Shown: piece after piece, positions 35,515 through 44,784 of the stretch | Layout of the letters: each line of letters opens with the position of its first letter | Position numbering within the stretch: the stretch's first letter is position 1 | NCBI GenBank assembly: GCA_002305575.1 | Contig: DBPP01000025.1 | Span: forward strand, 22,475 to 81,844 | DNA length: 59,370 nt | Direction of reading: 5' to 3' | Source: Ruminococcaceae bacterium UBA1417 | GTDB taxonomy: Bacteria > Bacillota > Clostridia > Oscillospirales > Acutalibacteraceae | The notes under the pieces: model-generated | Database searches by the model: none | The model's input: the letters and a program-made list of their open reading frames with translations, nothing else | Told to the model about the DNA's origin: nothing | Position numbers and translations under genes: made by a program

Positions 35515-37734
35515 CCTTGCGCGCGGCGTTTTCTCGTGGTTCTGCTTCATGCTGGTCGTTTTCACCATGATTTTTGTCCTGCTGTTCAGCTTCTATGCTT
35601 TCGCCACGTATGGCGGCGATATCATCGACAGGCTGCGCCGCTCCGCGGATGTCTTTGGACAGGTGGCAAGCGGCGAGCTGCGCGAGTTGGACATTTATAA
35701 AGAAAACGCCTCCGGCTTTTTCGAGCGCCTGTTCTTCAGCACCCAAAGCGGAGAAACCGTGGCGCCGTCTGATGTCGACAGTGAAGACAACGTCAGCCGG
35801 GGCGTCCGGTATTTCTTTTCCGACGGCAGCACCTCGACATCCGTATCCACCGTTTATGTGGAGAGCATTTCCAAGGATAACCTGTATTCGATCACCGACG
35901 CATCCGGGAAGACCATCACAAACGACCCCAACTGGATTCCCGGTTCGCTGCCCAACGGCTTCAATTATCTGTTCCAGTGTCAGGACGGCATTGTGGAAAT
36001 TTTCCATCTACAGGCAGACGGTTCTCTGGAATGCGTGTTCCGCAGCGACGAACCCGGCGCCTATTACACAGATACGCTTGCCTATACGCTCGAATCCCTG
36101 CGCGGTCTGCCAGATCCACCGTATATCTCCTTTGTCGTGCGGGCAAAGCCGGAGTCGCATTACGCGTCGAATGAAATCGTCAGCAGTGCGCAAACCTACG
36201 CCAACCAGCTCCTGTTCCAGATGAGCCTCATTGTGACAGCCACCGCGCTGTTCATCCTCATTCTGATTCTTTCGTTCCTGTTCCGGCGCGACCGGCAGCT
36301 TTTTGAGACATATCTCGCACACGGATTAAAATGGATCTGGATTGAAATCAAAATCATCGCCATTCTGGTGTGGTCGTATTTCATCCTATCGACTTTCACC
36401 CAAAGCGGCTCTGCACTTGTCGTCGCGCTGTGCGCTGTGTTTTTCATGTTGTACCTGCTTGGCATCGACATTTCCCACAACCGGAACATCTACCGCCACA
36501 ACGTCGTCCATTCAATCCTGAAAATTGTACTTGCCAACAAGAACGGCAAGCATTTTGAACAGATTGAATACCGGAAATACCTCGCGACGGCCGGCATCCT
36601 TCTGGGCCTCGGCATAGCGGCCTTCACCGGCACGCTTTTTTGTGTGGGACGTTATCCCTTTGAATCCTGGCTCCCTGCCTTCTATACGTCGCTCGCCATT
36701 GCAGGCGTCGGCACGCTGCTCTGGTTTGCCGCCGCGCTGCGCGACGATCTGCGGGACTACGGCGTCCTCATGGATCAGATTGAAAAAATGTACAACGGCG
36801 ATCTGAACGCCGTCAACACGCTGCCGGCAACCTCTCCGCTCTACGGTTCGGCCATGCAGCTCAACATGATCCGCGACGGCATCAAAATTGCCGTGGAAGC
36901 CGGCATTCAGTCCGAGCGCACCAAGGTAGAACTGATCACCAATGTGTCCCACGATATCAAAACGCCGCTGACCTCGATCATCAGCTACGTCGAGCTTTTG
37001 AAGGCCGAACCGGATCTGCCGCCGCACGTCGTGGACTATATCCAAGTGCTCTCCCAGAAATCCGAGCGGCTGCGGCACATGATTCAGGACATTTTCGACG
37101 TTTCCAAGGCGGCGACCGGCAACATCGCGCTTGAGCCGGAACACCTCGGCCTGGATAAGCTCCTGCGCCAGACACTGGCCGATATGGACGCTGTGATGCA
37201 GGAAAGCCCGCTGCAATGGCGCGTGCAGATTCCGGATGAGCCTTTCCCCGTCTATGTGGACGGCCAGAAGATGTACCGGGTATTTCAGAATCTGATTAAA
37301 AATGCGGCACAATACGCACTGGACGGTTCCCGTGTCTATATCACGCTTGCCAAACACGGTGAGAACGCCTGCTTCACGATTCAGAACATCTCCAAATACG
37401 AGCTCACCATGGATGGAGAAACGTTGACCGCCCGCTTTGTGCGCGGCGACGACAGCCGTTCGATTCCGGCAGCGGTCTTGGCCTCTCCATTGCCAAGAGC
37501 TTCACGGAAGCCTGCGGCGGCACATGCGCCGTTTCCGTACAGGGCGACCTGTTCACTGTCGTGATTACGCTGCCGTTGGTTCCGCCGCCCGCGCCGGAGC
37601 CAAAAACCGACGTTTCCGAGACACCGGGCGACAACGAAATCCCCGATGCGGATGAATCGCAAACAGACGCCACACCAGCGGACCAAGACGGTTCCGACAC
37701 GGATCCTCCACCGGCAGCGGACGGCGAAACATAA
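35495..37734 (+). pseudogene. Sensor histidine kinase, frameshifted in the ATPase domain
   Basis: Partner of the response regulator. TM1 at about 12-36, an extracytoplasmic sensor to about 235, then five more hydrophobic segments (238-262, 282-303, 305-325, 362-385, 391-415), HisKA with SHDIKTP (His486) and N-box NLIKNAAQYAL. Translation leaves the kinase pattern after RGDDSRS near 37460 and stops at 37564. One base is missing there: reading from GAT at 37462 in the neighbouring frame restores SGSGLGLSIAKSFTEACGG and an acidic, proline-rich tail ending at TAA 37734. As sequenced the protein lacks the G2 ATP-lid box. This is either a real inactivating deletion or a sequencing error; the site is not a slippery sequence. 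Confidence 0.85.
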
Positions 37735-37737
37735 CAC

Positions 37738-37771
37738 ATCGACCCAAAACAAAAATCGACCCAAAACAAAA
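37738..37771. repeat. 17-bp perfect tandem repeat
   Basis: ATCGACCCAAAACAAAA is present twice in direct succession (37738-37754, 37755-37771) between the kinase stop and the terminator. Its A-rich content lengthens the T-tract seen by transcripts from the opposite strand. Confidence 0.85.
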
Positions 37772-37782
37772 AAGGTATCAAA

Positions 37783-37828
37783 AAACCCGAACAGCTCCAC
37801 GGTCTTCCCGTGTGCGGTTCGGGTTTTT
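37783..37828. terminator. Bidirectional intrinsic terminator
   Basis: Ten-bp stem AAACCCGAAC/GTTCGGGTTT (37783-37792 and 37817-37826), preceded by an A-run and followed by a T-run, so it can end both the two-component operon and the convergent sulfhydrylase gene. Confidence 0.88.
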
Positions 37829-37843
37829 ATCTAGAACTTTAAG

Positions 37844-39124
37844 TTACCGGACGGCTTTCTCGAGCGCCTGACGGATATCGTCGAGGATGTCTTCGACATT
37901 CTCGATGCCCACGGAGAGCCGGATCAGATCGGGGCCCACACCGGCTTCTTCCAGCTGACGGTCCGAAAGCTGACGGTGTGTGGTGCTGGCCGGATGCAAC
38001 ACGCAAGTGCGCAGATCGGCAACATGGGTGACGACAGAAGCGAGTTCAAGGCTGTCCATAAATTTCGTCGCCGCCTCGCGGCCGCCCTGAATGCCAAACG
38101 AAACGACGCCACAGGTACCGTGCGGCATGTATTTCTGTGCCAGCGCATGGAACGGGCTGCTCTCAAGGCCCGGATAATTGACCCAGGCGACGCGCGGATC
38201 CGCTTCCAGCGCCTTTGCAACCGTCAGCGCATTTGCACAATGGCGCTCCATACGCAGCGCCAGCGTCTCCATGCCGAGGTTCAGCAAAAATGCATTCATC
38301 GGCGCAGCCTGCGTGCCGAGATCACGCATCAGGTGGCATCTGGCCTTCGCGATATACGCGGCCTTGCCGAACTGCTTGGTGTAAATGACGCCGTGGTACG
38401 ATTCATCCGGCTCGGTCAGCTCCGGGAACTTGCCGTTGTCCCAGTTGAAATTGCCGCTGTCCACGATGGCGCCGCCAACCTGCACGGCATGGCCATCCAG
38501 ATATTTTGTTGTGGAATGAACAACAATATCGACGCCAAACTCGAATGGCCGGCAGTTGATGGGCGTCGGGAACGTGTTGTCCACGATGATCGGCACACCA
38601 TGCTCATGGGCGATATTGGCAAACATCTCCAGATCCGTCACAATCAGCGACGGGTTCGCAAGCGTCTCTGCGAACACACAGCGGGTATTCTCGCGGAACG
38701 CCGCGCGCAGCTCGTCCGCCGTGGAGGTCGGGGAAACGAACGTGAAGTCAATGCCCATCTCCTTCATGGTCTTATAGAACAGGTTGAAAGTACCGCCGTA
38801 AATGGCGCTGGAGCAAACCACATGCCCGCCCGCACGGCAGATGTTCAGAACCGACATCAACGAGGCCGCCTGACCGGACGATGTGATCATCGCGCCGACG
38901 CCGCCCTCGAGCGCCGCAAGCTTCTTTTCCACCGCGTCCAGCGTGGGGTTACCCAAACGCGTATAGAAAAAACCATCGGCCTTGAGGTCGAACAGATCGC
39001 CCATTTCCTTCGAGCTTTCATACGTATAGGTTGTGCTCTGCACAATCGGCAGAACGCGCGGCTCGCCGTTTCCCGGCGTATAGCCTGCGTGGATACAGGT
39101 GGTATCCGGTTTATACTGCTTCAT
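37844..39124 (-). CDS. metY: O-acetylhomoserine sulfhydrylase (Cys/Met metabolism PLP enzyme)
   Basis: PLP-dependent enzyme making homocysteine from O-acetylhomoserine and sulfide. 426 residues starting MKQYKPDTTCIHAGYTPGNG; conserved QSTTYTYESS, FYTRLGNPT, SSGQAA, VDNTF, and the PLP lysine in VVHSTTKYLDGH; C-terminal LRTCVLHPASTTHRQLS and RLSVGIENVEDI. Length and the YTPGNGEPR start favour the MetY group over cystathionine gamma-synthase or methionine gamma-lyase (about 390 residues). GGAGG precedes ATG 39124. Follows the zinc-ribbon gene by 55 bases. Confidence 0.87.
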   Translation of the reverse strand: MKQYKPDTTCIHAGYTPGNGEPRVLPIVQSTTYTYESSKEMGDLFDLKADGFFYTRLGNPTLDAVEKKLAALEGGVGAMITSSGQAASLMSVLNICRAGGHVVCSSAIYGGTFNLFYKTMKEMGIDFTFVSPTSTADELRAAFRENTRCVFAETLANPSLIVTDLEMFANIAHEHGVPIIVDNTFPTPINCRPFEFGVDIVVHSTTKYLDGHAVQVGGAIVDSGNFNWDNGKFPELTEPDESYHGVIYTKQFGKAAYIAKARCHLMRDLGTQAAPMNAFLLNLGMETLALRMERHCANALTVAKALEADPRVAWVNYPGLESSPFHALAQKYMPHGTCGVVSFGIQGGREAATKFMDSLELASVVTHVADLRTCVLHPASTTHRQLSDRQLEEAGVGPDLIRLSVGIENVEDILDDIRQALEKAVR

Positions 39125-39179
39125 TTTGAATCCTCCATTCCATGCCTGCGCATGAAGTTTTGTTGCACTTTGGCCCTGC

Positions 39180-39653
39180 TCAGCCGATGAACGCGGCAAA
39201 CAGGCTTTTTAAGAATCCAGCCAGCTGATCCGTCGCCAGAACGACCGCCATGACCAGCGCCAGAAACGCCACAATGGAAACGGTTTGGATCACCATGCGC
39301 TTCCTTTTGGGCATATCATCCTCTTCCGGAGGCGCCGGCTCCTGCAGCTCCTGCGCGGCGGCTTCGTTGGCACGCTCCAGATCCCGGTACTCCACATAGA
39401 GGTTCCGATCGGTCGGCAAAAACTCCGGGTCGTACACGCTGGTCGAAAAGCCGGCCTTCACCGGTTCCGTGCGGTACCGAATGGCGAGCGAATCAAAAAT
39501 AGCCGAAAGCTCAGAGGCCTCCCCTTCGTGCACCTTCATGAAAAAGACCTCGTCCTCTTCCCGAACGGGCCGAAGCGTGCGGCTGCGCCGGCAATTCGGG
39601 CAGGCGCGCGTGGAATCCTCACAGATTGTCTGGCATTTTGTGCAGTAGAGCAT
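39180..39653 (-). CDS. Zinc-ribbon membrane protein of unknown function
   Basis: 157 residues in three parts: an N-terminal zinc ribbon (CTKC at 4-7, CPNC at 18-21), a middle domain FFMKVHEGEASELSAIFDSLAIRYRT...NLYVEYRDLERANEA that resembles DUF2007-type signal-transducing domains, and a basic stretch PKRKR followed by one transmembrane helix (about 121-143) near the C-terminus. It lies between dpaB and the sulfhydrylase and has its own promoter at 39693-39721. Function not known. Confidence 0.75.
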   Translation of the reverse strand: MLYCTKCQTICEDSTRACPNCRRSRTLRPVREEDEVFFMKVHEGEASELSAIFDSLAIRYRTEPVKAGFSTSVYDPEFLPTDRNLYVEYRDLERANEAAAQELQEPAPPEEDDMPKRKRMVIQTVSIVAFLALVMAVVLATDQLAGFLKSLFAAFIG

Positions 39654-39692
39654 GGTCGCCTCCGGATAACGGCCTGAGCCGGTATACGGTAT

Positions 39693-39721
39693 AGTATAAC
39701 ACAGGCCTCCCGCGAATTCAA
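39693..39721 (-). promoter_or_regulatory. Promoter for zinc-ribbon gene and sulfhydrylase
   Basis: TTGAAT (39721-39716), 17 bases, TATACT (39698-39693) preceded by TG at the extended -10 position. Confidence 0.68.
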
Positions 39722-39731
39722 CAAAAACCTC

Positions 39732-40295
39732 TCACCGCAGCACCGGCTGCAGCTGCTCGCCGCGGAAAGCGGCCTCCAGCGTCTGCGGCACAAGCGCAAA
39801 ATGCGCGACGAGCGAGTTTGGTTTTTTCTCCGGGTCATCCTGACCGAGTGGAACAAAATAGATGTGTTTGGTGTTCAGAAGCGCACCGATGTTCCGGCAG
39901 GATGCGCCAAGCGCATCGTTGGAAGCCAACGCCAGCACGACCGGCATTTTGATGCGCAGGCCGGATTTCACCGCCATCGTAACGCTCGTATCCGTCACTG
40001 CGTTCGCGATTTTGGCTGCCGTATTGCCGGTACACGGCATAACGACGATGGCGTCGGCCATATGCTTCGGGCCGATGGGCTCCGCGCCGGCGATGGTGTG
40101 GATAATCTCTCGCCCGCAAATCGCCTCGATCCGGCGGCGAAAGCTCTCCGCCGTGCCGAAGCGAGTGTCCGTCCGGTACGCCGTTTCGCTCATCACCGGC
40201 AGAATTTCATACGTTTCCCGCAGACTTTCCATCTGTTCCAGCGCTTTCTCAAAGGTACAGAAAGAACCGCACAGGGCAAATGCTATTGTACGCAT
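39732..40295 (-). CDS. dpaB: Dipicolinate synthase subunit B
   Basis: Flavoprotein-like subunit of the mother-cell enzyme that makes dipicolinic acid, the calcium-binding core compound of spores. 187 residues; begins MRTIAFALCGSFCTFEKAL, contains GPKHMADAIVVMPCTGNTAAKIANAVTDTSVTMA and ends with LVPQTLEAAFRGEQLQPV, matching SpoVFB. Start ATG 40295 is 10 bases after the dpaA stop; the longer frame upstream overlaps dpaA. Confidence 0.94.
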   Translation of the reverse strand: MRTIAFALCGSFCTFEKALEQMESLRETYEILPVMSETAYRTDTRFGTAESFRRRIEAICGREIIHTIAGAEPIGPKHMADAIVVMPCTGNTAAKIANAVTDTSVTMAVKSGLRIKMPVVLALASNDALGASCRNIGALLNTKHIYFVPLGQDDPEKKPNSLVAHFALVPQTLEAAFRGEQLQPVLR

Positions 40296-40305
40296 AACGC
40301 GATCA

Positions 40306-41160
40306 CTACTCCTCCAGCATATTGTAAACGGCTTCTTTGATATACTCCGCCGCCGTTTTGGGGGCAACCCGCCCGGGCAGAGACGGCGCTTCAACGACAC
40401 GGATATGCAGCCGCTCGGCGCTTTCCCGGTCCACGCCGCCCGGTGCGGAGGCGAGTTCCAGAATCAGCGTTTCGCCGTCCTGCTGTGCAAGCACCGGCGC
40501 CCCGATCACTCGCGCAGGCACCGTATTGAAGATAACGTCAAATCGCCGGGTGATCTCTCGGTACGGAAGCGGCTCTGCGCCAAGCGCCCGCGCAAACATC
40601 AAATCCCCTTTTTTTCGCGCCGCCACAAACACATGCGCGCCCATCGCATGCAGCAGACGCGTCAGGATTTTGCCGATGCGGCCGAAGCCGGTCACCAGGC
40701 ATTTTGCACCGTTGAGCGTGCCGGAATATTCGTATACCGCCGCGGCAATCGCGCCCTCCGCCGTAGCGATTGCGTTGCCGATGGCCAACTCCTCGCGGCG
40801 GTAATAATCCTCCGGTTCAATTTCCTTCCAGACGGCAGACGTCGCCGTCAGCCTTTGCAGCATTCCGCCGTACACCGTGCGGTTGCGGAACAGGGCGGCA
40901 AAATCGTCGTCCAGCCGGATCGGCTCCGCCGCAAACGGCGCAAACAGCGTCTGGCCGTCCCGCGTGGCAGGCAGCGGAAGCAAAACCACACTGCTCTTTG
41001 CCGCAAGCTCCGAAAGCGATGTTTCCGCCACGCCGCGGATCGGCCCTGTATTCTCAAACCCGTACGCACACACGGGATAACCATCTGCGGCGATGGACGA
41101 CGCCAAATAGCGCATGCGCGCATCGCCGCCGACTACGCCGAAGCTGTTGATCATGGGCAT
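40306..41160 (-). CDS. dpaA: Dipicolinate synthase subunit A
   Basis: NAD(P)-binding subunit of dipicolinate synthase (SpoVFA). 284 residues: N-terminal FGVVGGDARMRYLASSIAADGY, the mid-protein GTLNGAKCLVTGFGRIGKILTRLLHAMGAHVFVAARK Rossmann fold, and C-terminal LELASAPGGVD and SLPGRVAPKTAAEYIKEAVYN, all typical. Start at 41160 (alternative ATG 41154). Upstream is a candidate sigma-K promoter. Forms an operon with dpaB. Confidence 0.95.
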   Translation of the reverse strand: MPMINSFGVVGGDARMRYLASSIAADGYPVCAYGFENTGPIRGVAETSLSELAAKSSVVLLPLPATRDGQTLFAPFAAEPIRLDDDFAALFRNRTVYGGMLQRLTATSAVWKEIEPEDYYRREELAIGNAIATAEGAIAAAVYEYSGTLNGAKCLVTGFGRIGKILTRLLHAMGAHVFVAARKKGDLMFARALGAEPLPYREITRRFDVIFNTVPARVIGAPVLAQQDGETLILELASAPGGVDRESAERLHIRVVEAPSLPGRVAPKTAAEYIKEAVYNMLEE

Positions 41161-41195
41161 AGTATTCACGCCTTTCCATAACAATTCCGTCAATT

Positions 41196-41222
41196 CATTG
41201 TATGGGTTTTGACTGCTTTTGT
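41196..41222 (-). promoter_or_regulatory. Candidate sigma-K promoter of dpaAB
   Basis: On the minus strand AC (41222-41221), 16 bases, then CATACAATG (41204-41196), one base off the remembered sigma-K -10 pattern CATANNNTA. Its position 36 bases ahead of dpaA suits late mother-cell expression. Confidence 0.4.
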
Positions 41223-41390
41223 GATGGGGTGGAAGACTTTTTCCTCTTTTTTTCAATTTGCTATTTATTTTTTGCCACGCAGGCATTATAATAATATGGA
41301 TCATGAGATTTTGACGACAAACCGAATCTGGTTGGCATAAAACGGCCGCAGCTGAAAGGGCTGTTGGTCGACGAAAGGAACGCTTGAATT

Positions 41391-42770
41391 ATGGCAGACA
41401 ACAAAAATTTACTCGATACAGTCACGCGGCTGCATTTTGTGGGTATCGGCGGCTCCGGCATGTGCCCGATCGCCGAGATCCTGCACCACAAGGGCTACCA
41501 CATTACCGGCAGCGACATCAATGAATCCGACACGCTCGCGCGCATCCGCAGCTACGGCATCCCGGTCACCATGGGACACCGCGCGGAAAACATCGGCGAC
41601 GCAGAAGTCGTCGTCTATACGGCGGCAGCCAAACCGGATAACCCGGAGCTCGTCGCCGCACGTGAAAAAGGTGTGCCGACGCTGGAACGCTCCGTAATGC
41701 TCGGGTTGCTCACGCGGAAATTTCCGAATTCCATCGCCATTTCCGGTACGCACGGCAAAACGACGACCACAGGTATGCTCACGCAAATCCTCATTGAGGC
41801 CGGGCGTGACCCGAGCGCTGTAATCGGCGGCAAGCTTCCGCTGATCGGCGGCAACGGCCGCGTTGGCAAAAGCGACACCGTTGTCTGTGAGGCGTGCGAA
41901 TACGTCGATACCTTCCTCCAGCTGCATCCGTCGTTCAGTGTCATTCTGAACATCGACGCCGACCACCTCGATTATTTTGGCACGGTCGACAATATCGTCA
42001 AATCTTTCCATCAGTTCTGCAAGCAAACATCCGGTTGCATCCTTGTCAACGGCGATAACGCCAACGCCATGCGCGCCGTTTCCGGAATTGAAAACGCGAA
42101 GGTGCTTACCTTCGGCCGCACGGCCGAAAGCGACTACTACGTCGCAGAGTTGAATGAAGAGGACACCGCCTGCGAAGATTTTACGATTATGCACGGAACC
42201 GAGCGTATCTGCCGCGTAAACCTGCATGTGCCGGGCGAACACAACATGATGAACGCGCTCGCAGCAGCCGGCGCCGCGCACTACCTCGGCGTGGACGGCG
42301 CGCACATCAAATCCGCACTGGAAGCCTTTTCCGGCGTCCACCGCCGCTTTGAGGTGCTCGGCAAATTTGACGGCGTGACTGTTGCCGACGATTTTGCCCA
42401 TCATCCGACGGAGCTTTCTTCCGTGCTTTCCTCGGCTGTGCGCATGGGTTACCACGCGGTGTGGGCGATTTTCCAACCGCATACCTATTCGAGAACCGCC
42501 ATGCTGCTCGATGATTTCGCCGCGGCGCTCTCGATTCCGGAACACGTCGTGATGACCGAGATCCTCGCGGTGCGTGAAACCAACACCTACGGTATCCACA
42601 CGAGCGATCTTGCCGCAAAAATCCCCGGCAGCTGCTGGTTCGACAGCTTCGAGAAAATCGCCGATTATGTGATGGCGCACGCGGAAAAGAACGATCTGAT
42701 CCTCACGCTTGGTGGGGGCGACATTTACAAGTGCGCCAACCTGATTGTGGAGAAATATAAAAACAGATAA
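41391..42770 (+). CDS. murC: UDP-N-acetylmuramate-L-alanine ligase
   Basis: Adds L-alanine to UDP-MurNAc in peptidoglycan precursor synthesis. 459 residues: N-terminal Rossmann domain HFVGIGGSGMCPIAEILH, central ATP site SGTHGKTTTTGM (about residues 119-130), ILNIDADHLDYFGT, and C-terminal domain with VADDFAHHPTEL and FQPHTYSRT. Length fits MurC. GAAAGGAACG is upstream. The 230 bases before it contain a possible TATAAT (41287-41292) without a convincing -35. Confidence 0.97.
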   Translation: MADNKNLLDTVTRLHFVGIGGSGMCPIAEILHHKGYHITGSDINESDTLARIRSYGIPVTMGHRAENIGDAEVVVYTAAAKPDNPELVAAREKGVPTLERSVMLGLLTRKFPNSIAISGTHGKTTTTGMLTQILIEAGRDPSAVIGGKLPLIGGNGRVGKSDTVVCEACEYVDTFLQLHPSFSVILNIDADHLDYFGTVDNIVKSFHQFCKQTSGCILVNGDNANAMRAVSGIENAKVLTFGRTAESDYYVAELNEEDTACEDFTIMHGTERICRVNLHVPGEHNMMNALAAAGAAHYLGVDGAHIKSALEAFSGVHRRFEVLGKFDGVTVADDFAHHPTELSSVLSSAVRMGYHAVWAIFQPHTYSRTAMLLDDFAAALSIPEHVVMTEILAVRETNTYGIHTSDLAAKIPGSCWFDSFEKIADYVMAHAEKNDLILTLGGGDIYKCANLIVEKYKNR

Positions 42771-42777
42771 AAGCATC

Positions 42778-42816
42778 GGGGAAAGCTTCGAAACCGGAAG
42801 CTCTCCCCTTCTTTCT
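42778..42816 (+). terminator. Intrinsic terminator after murC
   Basis: Imperfect stem GGGGAAAGCTTC with GGAAGCTCTCCCC around a short loop, followed by TTCTTTCT, just after the murC stop. Confidence 0.75.
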
Positions 42817-42861
42817 GCCGGTATAACCGGCCTGACCGTTTGAATTCGGAGGTATTCCCTT

Positions 42862-43635
42862 ATGTCTATCCGCGCAATTTTTTTCGATGTGGACGGCACG
42901 CTACTCGGCGCCGGCCACCGGATTCCGGATTCCGCGCTCAGCGCGCTGTACAAGGCCCGGCAAAACGGCGTGCGCCTTTTCGTCGCGACCGGGCGCGTCA
43001 CCGCGATGGCGCTTTTCCTCAAGGATCTGTTCGACTTTGACGGCTATCTTACGCTGACCGGTCAATACGGCTTTGACCGCAATGGCCGGGTGCTACACCG
43101 GCTCCCACACGACCCCGAGGATATCCGCCTGCTGATGCGCCTGCAGGCGCAGGAACCCTTCCCGTGCCTTGTCGCGGAAGCCGAGGACTGCTTCATGGCG
43201 AGCGATTCTCCGCTGGTGCGCAAACACTTTCGCGACCACGGGTTGCCGGATCCGCCGCTCTACGATATCCGCCGGATTGAAACGCACGACGTTTACCAGC
43301 TCATTACCTATGACCCGGAAAATACCAACCCGAAGCTCGCGCCGCTCAAGCATATCCGTATCACAAACGCTGCCGACTACTGTCACGATGTCATCCCGGA
43401 AAACGGCGGCAAGCACGTCGGCATCCGCAAGCTCGCTACATATTACGGCCTGCAACCCTCGGAAATTTTGGTTTTCGGCGATGGTAAAAACGATGTGGAC
43501 ATGCTGCGGTACGCCGGTATCGGCGTCGCAATGGGCAACGCCTGTCCGGAGGCCAAAGCCGCTGCCCAATACATCACGACGCACGTGGACGCGGACGGTG
43601 TGCGCCATGCACTCGAACATTTTCATGTGATCTGA
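42862..43635 (+). CDS. HAD-superfamily phosphatase (Cof type)
   Basis: 257 residues. HAD motif I FFDVDGTLL at residues 6-14, motif II FVATGR, a large C2 cap domain in the middle, and motif IV VFGDGKNDVDMLRYAGIGVAMGNA. Cof-type enzymes dephosphorylate sugar phosphates or cofactors; substrate unassigned here. GGAGG lies upstream of ATG 42862. Followed by a terminator. Confidence 0.92.
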   Translation: MSIRAIFFDVDGTLLGAGHRIPDSALSALYKARQNGVRLFVATGRVTAMALFLKDLFDFDGYLTLTGQYGFDRNGRVLHRLPHDPEDIRLLMRLQAQEPFPCLVAEAEDCFMASDSPLVRKHFRDHGLPDPPLYDIRRIETHDVYQLITYDPENTNPKLAPLKHIRITNAADYCHDVIPENGGKHVGIRKLATYYGLQPSEILVFGDGKNDVDMLRYAGIGVAMGNACPEAKAAAQYITTHVDADGVRHALEHFHVI

Positions 43636-43644
43636 CCATAAAGT

Positions 43645-43684
43645 AAGAGCACCGGAAGTTTTCTTCCGATGCTCTTGTTGTTTT
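43645..43684. terminator. Terminator between convergent genes
   Basis: 14-bp stem with one mismatch, AAGAGCACCGGAAG and CTTCCGATGCTCTT (43645-43658, 43663-43676), TTTT loop, then GTTGTTTT. Ends the HAD gene; the opposite-strand dehydrogenase gene stops at 43690. Confidence 0.82.
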
Positions 43685-43689
43685 GCCGG

Positions 43690-44763
43690 TCAGGCTTGGG
43701 TCTTGTTGTATGTTTCGAGTTCCATGATGGCGTTGATGATCATTTCCTTTGTGACCATATACGGGTAGACGCGCACGTCAATCCCCTGCAGCGCCTTATC
43801 CGCCACCGCGTCGAGATCAGCGGGGGTCGCATGGATATCGGCCAACTGTGTTGGCAGCCCCATAGCGCGGTTGAAGGCAAACACGCGGTCGCGCTCTTCA
43901 AACTGCTTGTCCACCGTCAGCAGCACGAGGATGCCGTACGCCACGACCTCGCCGTGTAAATGGTGGTGTTCCTCCATACTTTTCAAAATCGTAAAGCCGT
44001 TGTAAACCGCATGTGCCAGACCCGTGGTGTAATCGACCTGCACGAAATTGGACACGAGGCCCGTGGAAACAATGATGCCGAGAATCACTTCGGTCAACGC
44101 CGGCGTGACCGTGTGCGCACGGCAGTCTTCCAGCGCCTGTTTGCCCCAGCGGAGCATTGGCGCGGCGCACATGGTGCTCAACGCGATACCCATTGCGTCG
44201 GAATGCGCGGGTGTATCATTGCGGGAAGAAACCGTACATTCATAATGCTTGGCCATCGTATCGCCGATGCCTGCCCAGAGGTACTGCTCGGGTGCGTCCG
44301 CGATAATCTGCGGATCGATGAAGATATGGTTCGGCGGGATTTTGGAGAAAGAATATTCGCGCAGGCTGCCGTCCGGATGGTACAGAATGCCGAGGCTCGT
44401 GCACGCCGCACAGGTGGAGGCAATGGTCGGGAAGGTGAAAAACGGCCGGTTCGTCCGGTGTGCAAGCACCTTGCACGTATCGATGGCCTTGCCGCCACCG
44501 ACGGCGAAAATCATATCGGCATCCGCAACCATCGGTTCCAAGCGTTCGATATTTTCCACGGAGGCTTCGCCGCCATACCAGAACGGCCCGATGATTTCAA
44601 GACCTGCAGCTTCCGCCGCGGCTAGAATTTTATCCTGCGCGGCCGCCAACGCGCGCTTACCACCGATGACAGCGGCCTTTTTTCCGTAAACCGGGCAGAC
44701 GTTCCGGATGTCTTCATACGCATCCGTGCCGATGGAGTAACCGGGGAAAAGTGTTTTTTGCAT
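43690..44763 (-). CDS. Iron-containing alcohol dehydrogenase (GldA-like)
   Basis: 357 residues of the glycerol dehydrogenase/iron-ADH family. NAD site FAVGGGKAIDTCK and FPTIASTCAACTSL; probable metal ligands are Asp in WAGIGDTMAKHYE, His in GLAHAVYNG and His in HHLHGEVVAYG. Substrate unknown. ATG 44763 follows AAAGGG. It is 21 bases behind the YkvI-like transporter gene, under the same T-box, which links it to leucine availability. Confidence 0.9.
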   Translation of the reverse strand: MQKTLFPGYSIGTDAYEDIRNVCPVYGKKAAVIGGKRALAAAQDKILAAAEAAGLEIIGPFWYGGEASVENIERLEPMVADADMIFAVGGGKAIDTCKVLAHRTNRPFFTFPTIASTCAACTSLGILYHPDGSLREYSFSKIPPNHIFIDPQIIADAPEQYLWAGIGDTMAKHYECTVSSRNDTPAHSDAMGIALSTMCAAPMLRWGKQALEDCRAHTVTPALTEVILGIIVSTGLVSNFVQVDYTTGLAHAVYNGFTILKSMEEHHHLHGEVVAYGILVLLTVDKQFEERDRVFAFNRAMGLPTQLADIHATPADLDAVADKALQGIDVRVYPYMVTKEMIINAIMELETYNKTQA

Positions 44764-44784
44764 GTTAATCGCCCTTTCTTCCAA

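Noticed and set aside
37438..37564. Programmed frameshift in the histidine kinase
   Set aside because: The bases at the shift (CGTTCGATTCC) are not a slippery heptamer and no stimulatory structure was noticed, so a deletion or sequencing error is more likely.
41258..41345. Promoter for murC
   Set aside because: TATAAT at 41287 has no -35 partner, and TTGACG at 41311 has no -10 at 16-18 bases.
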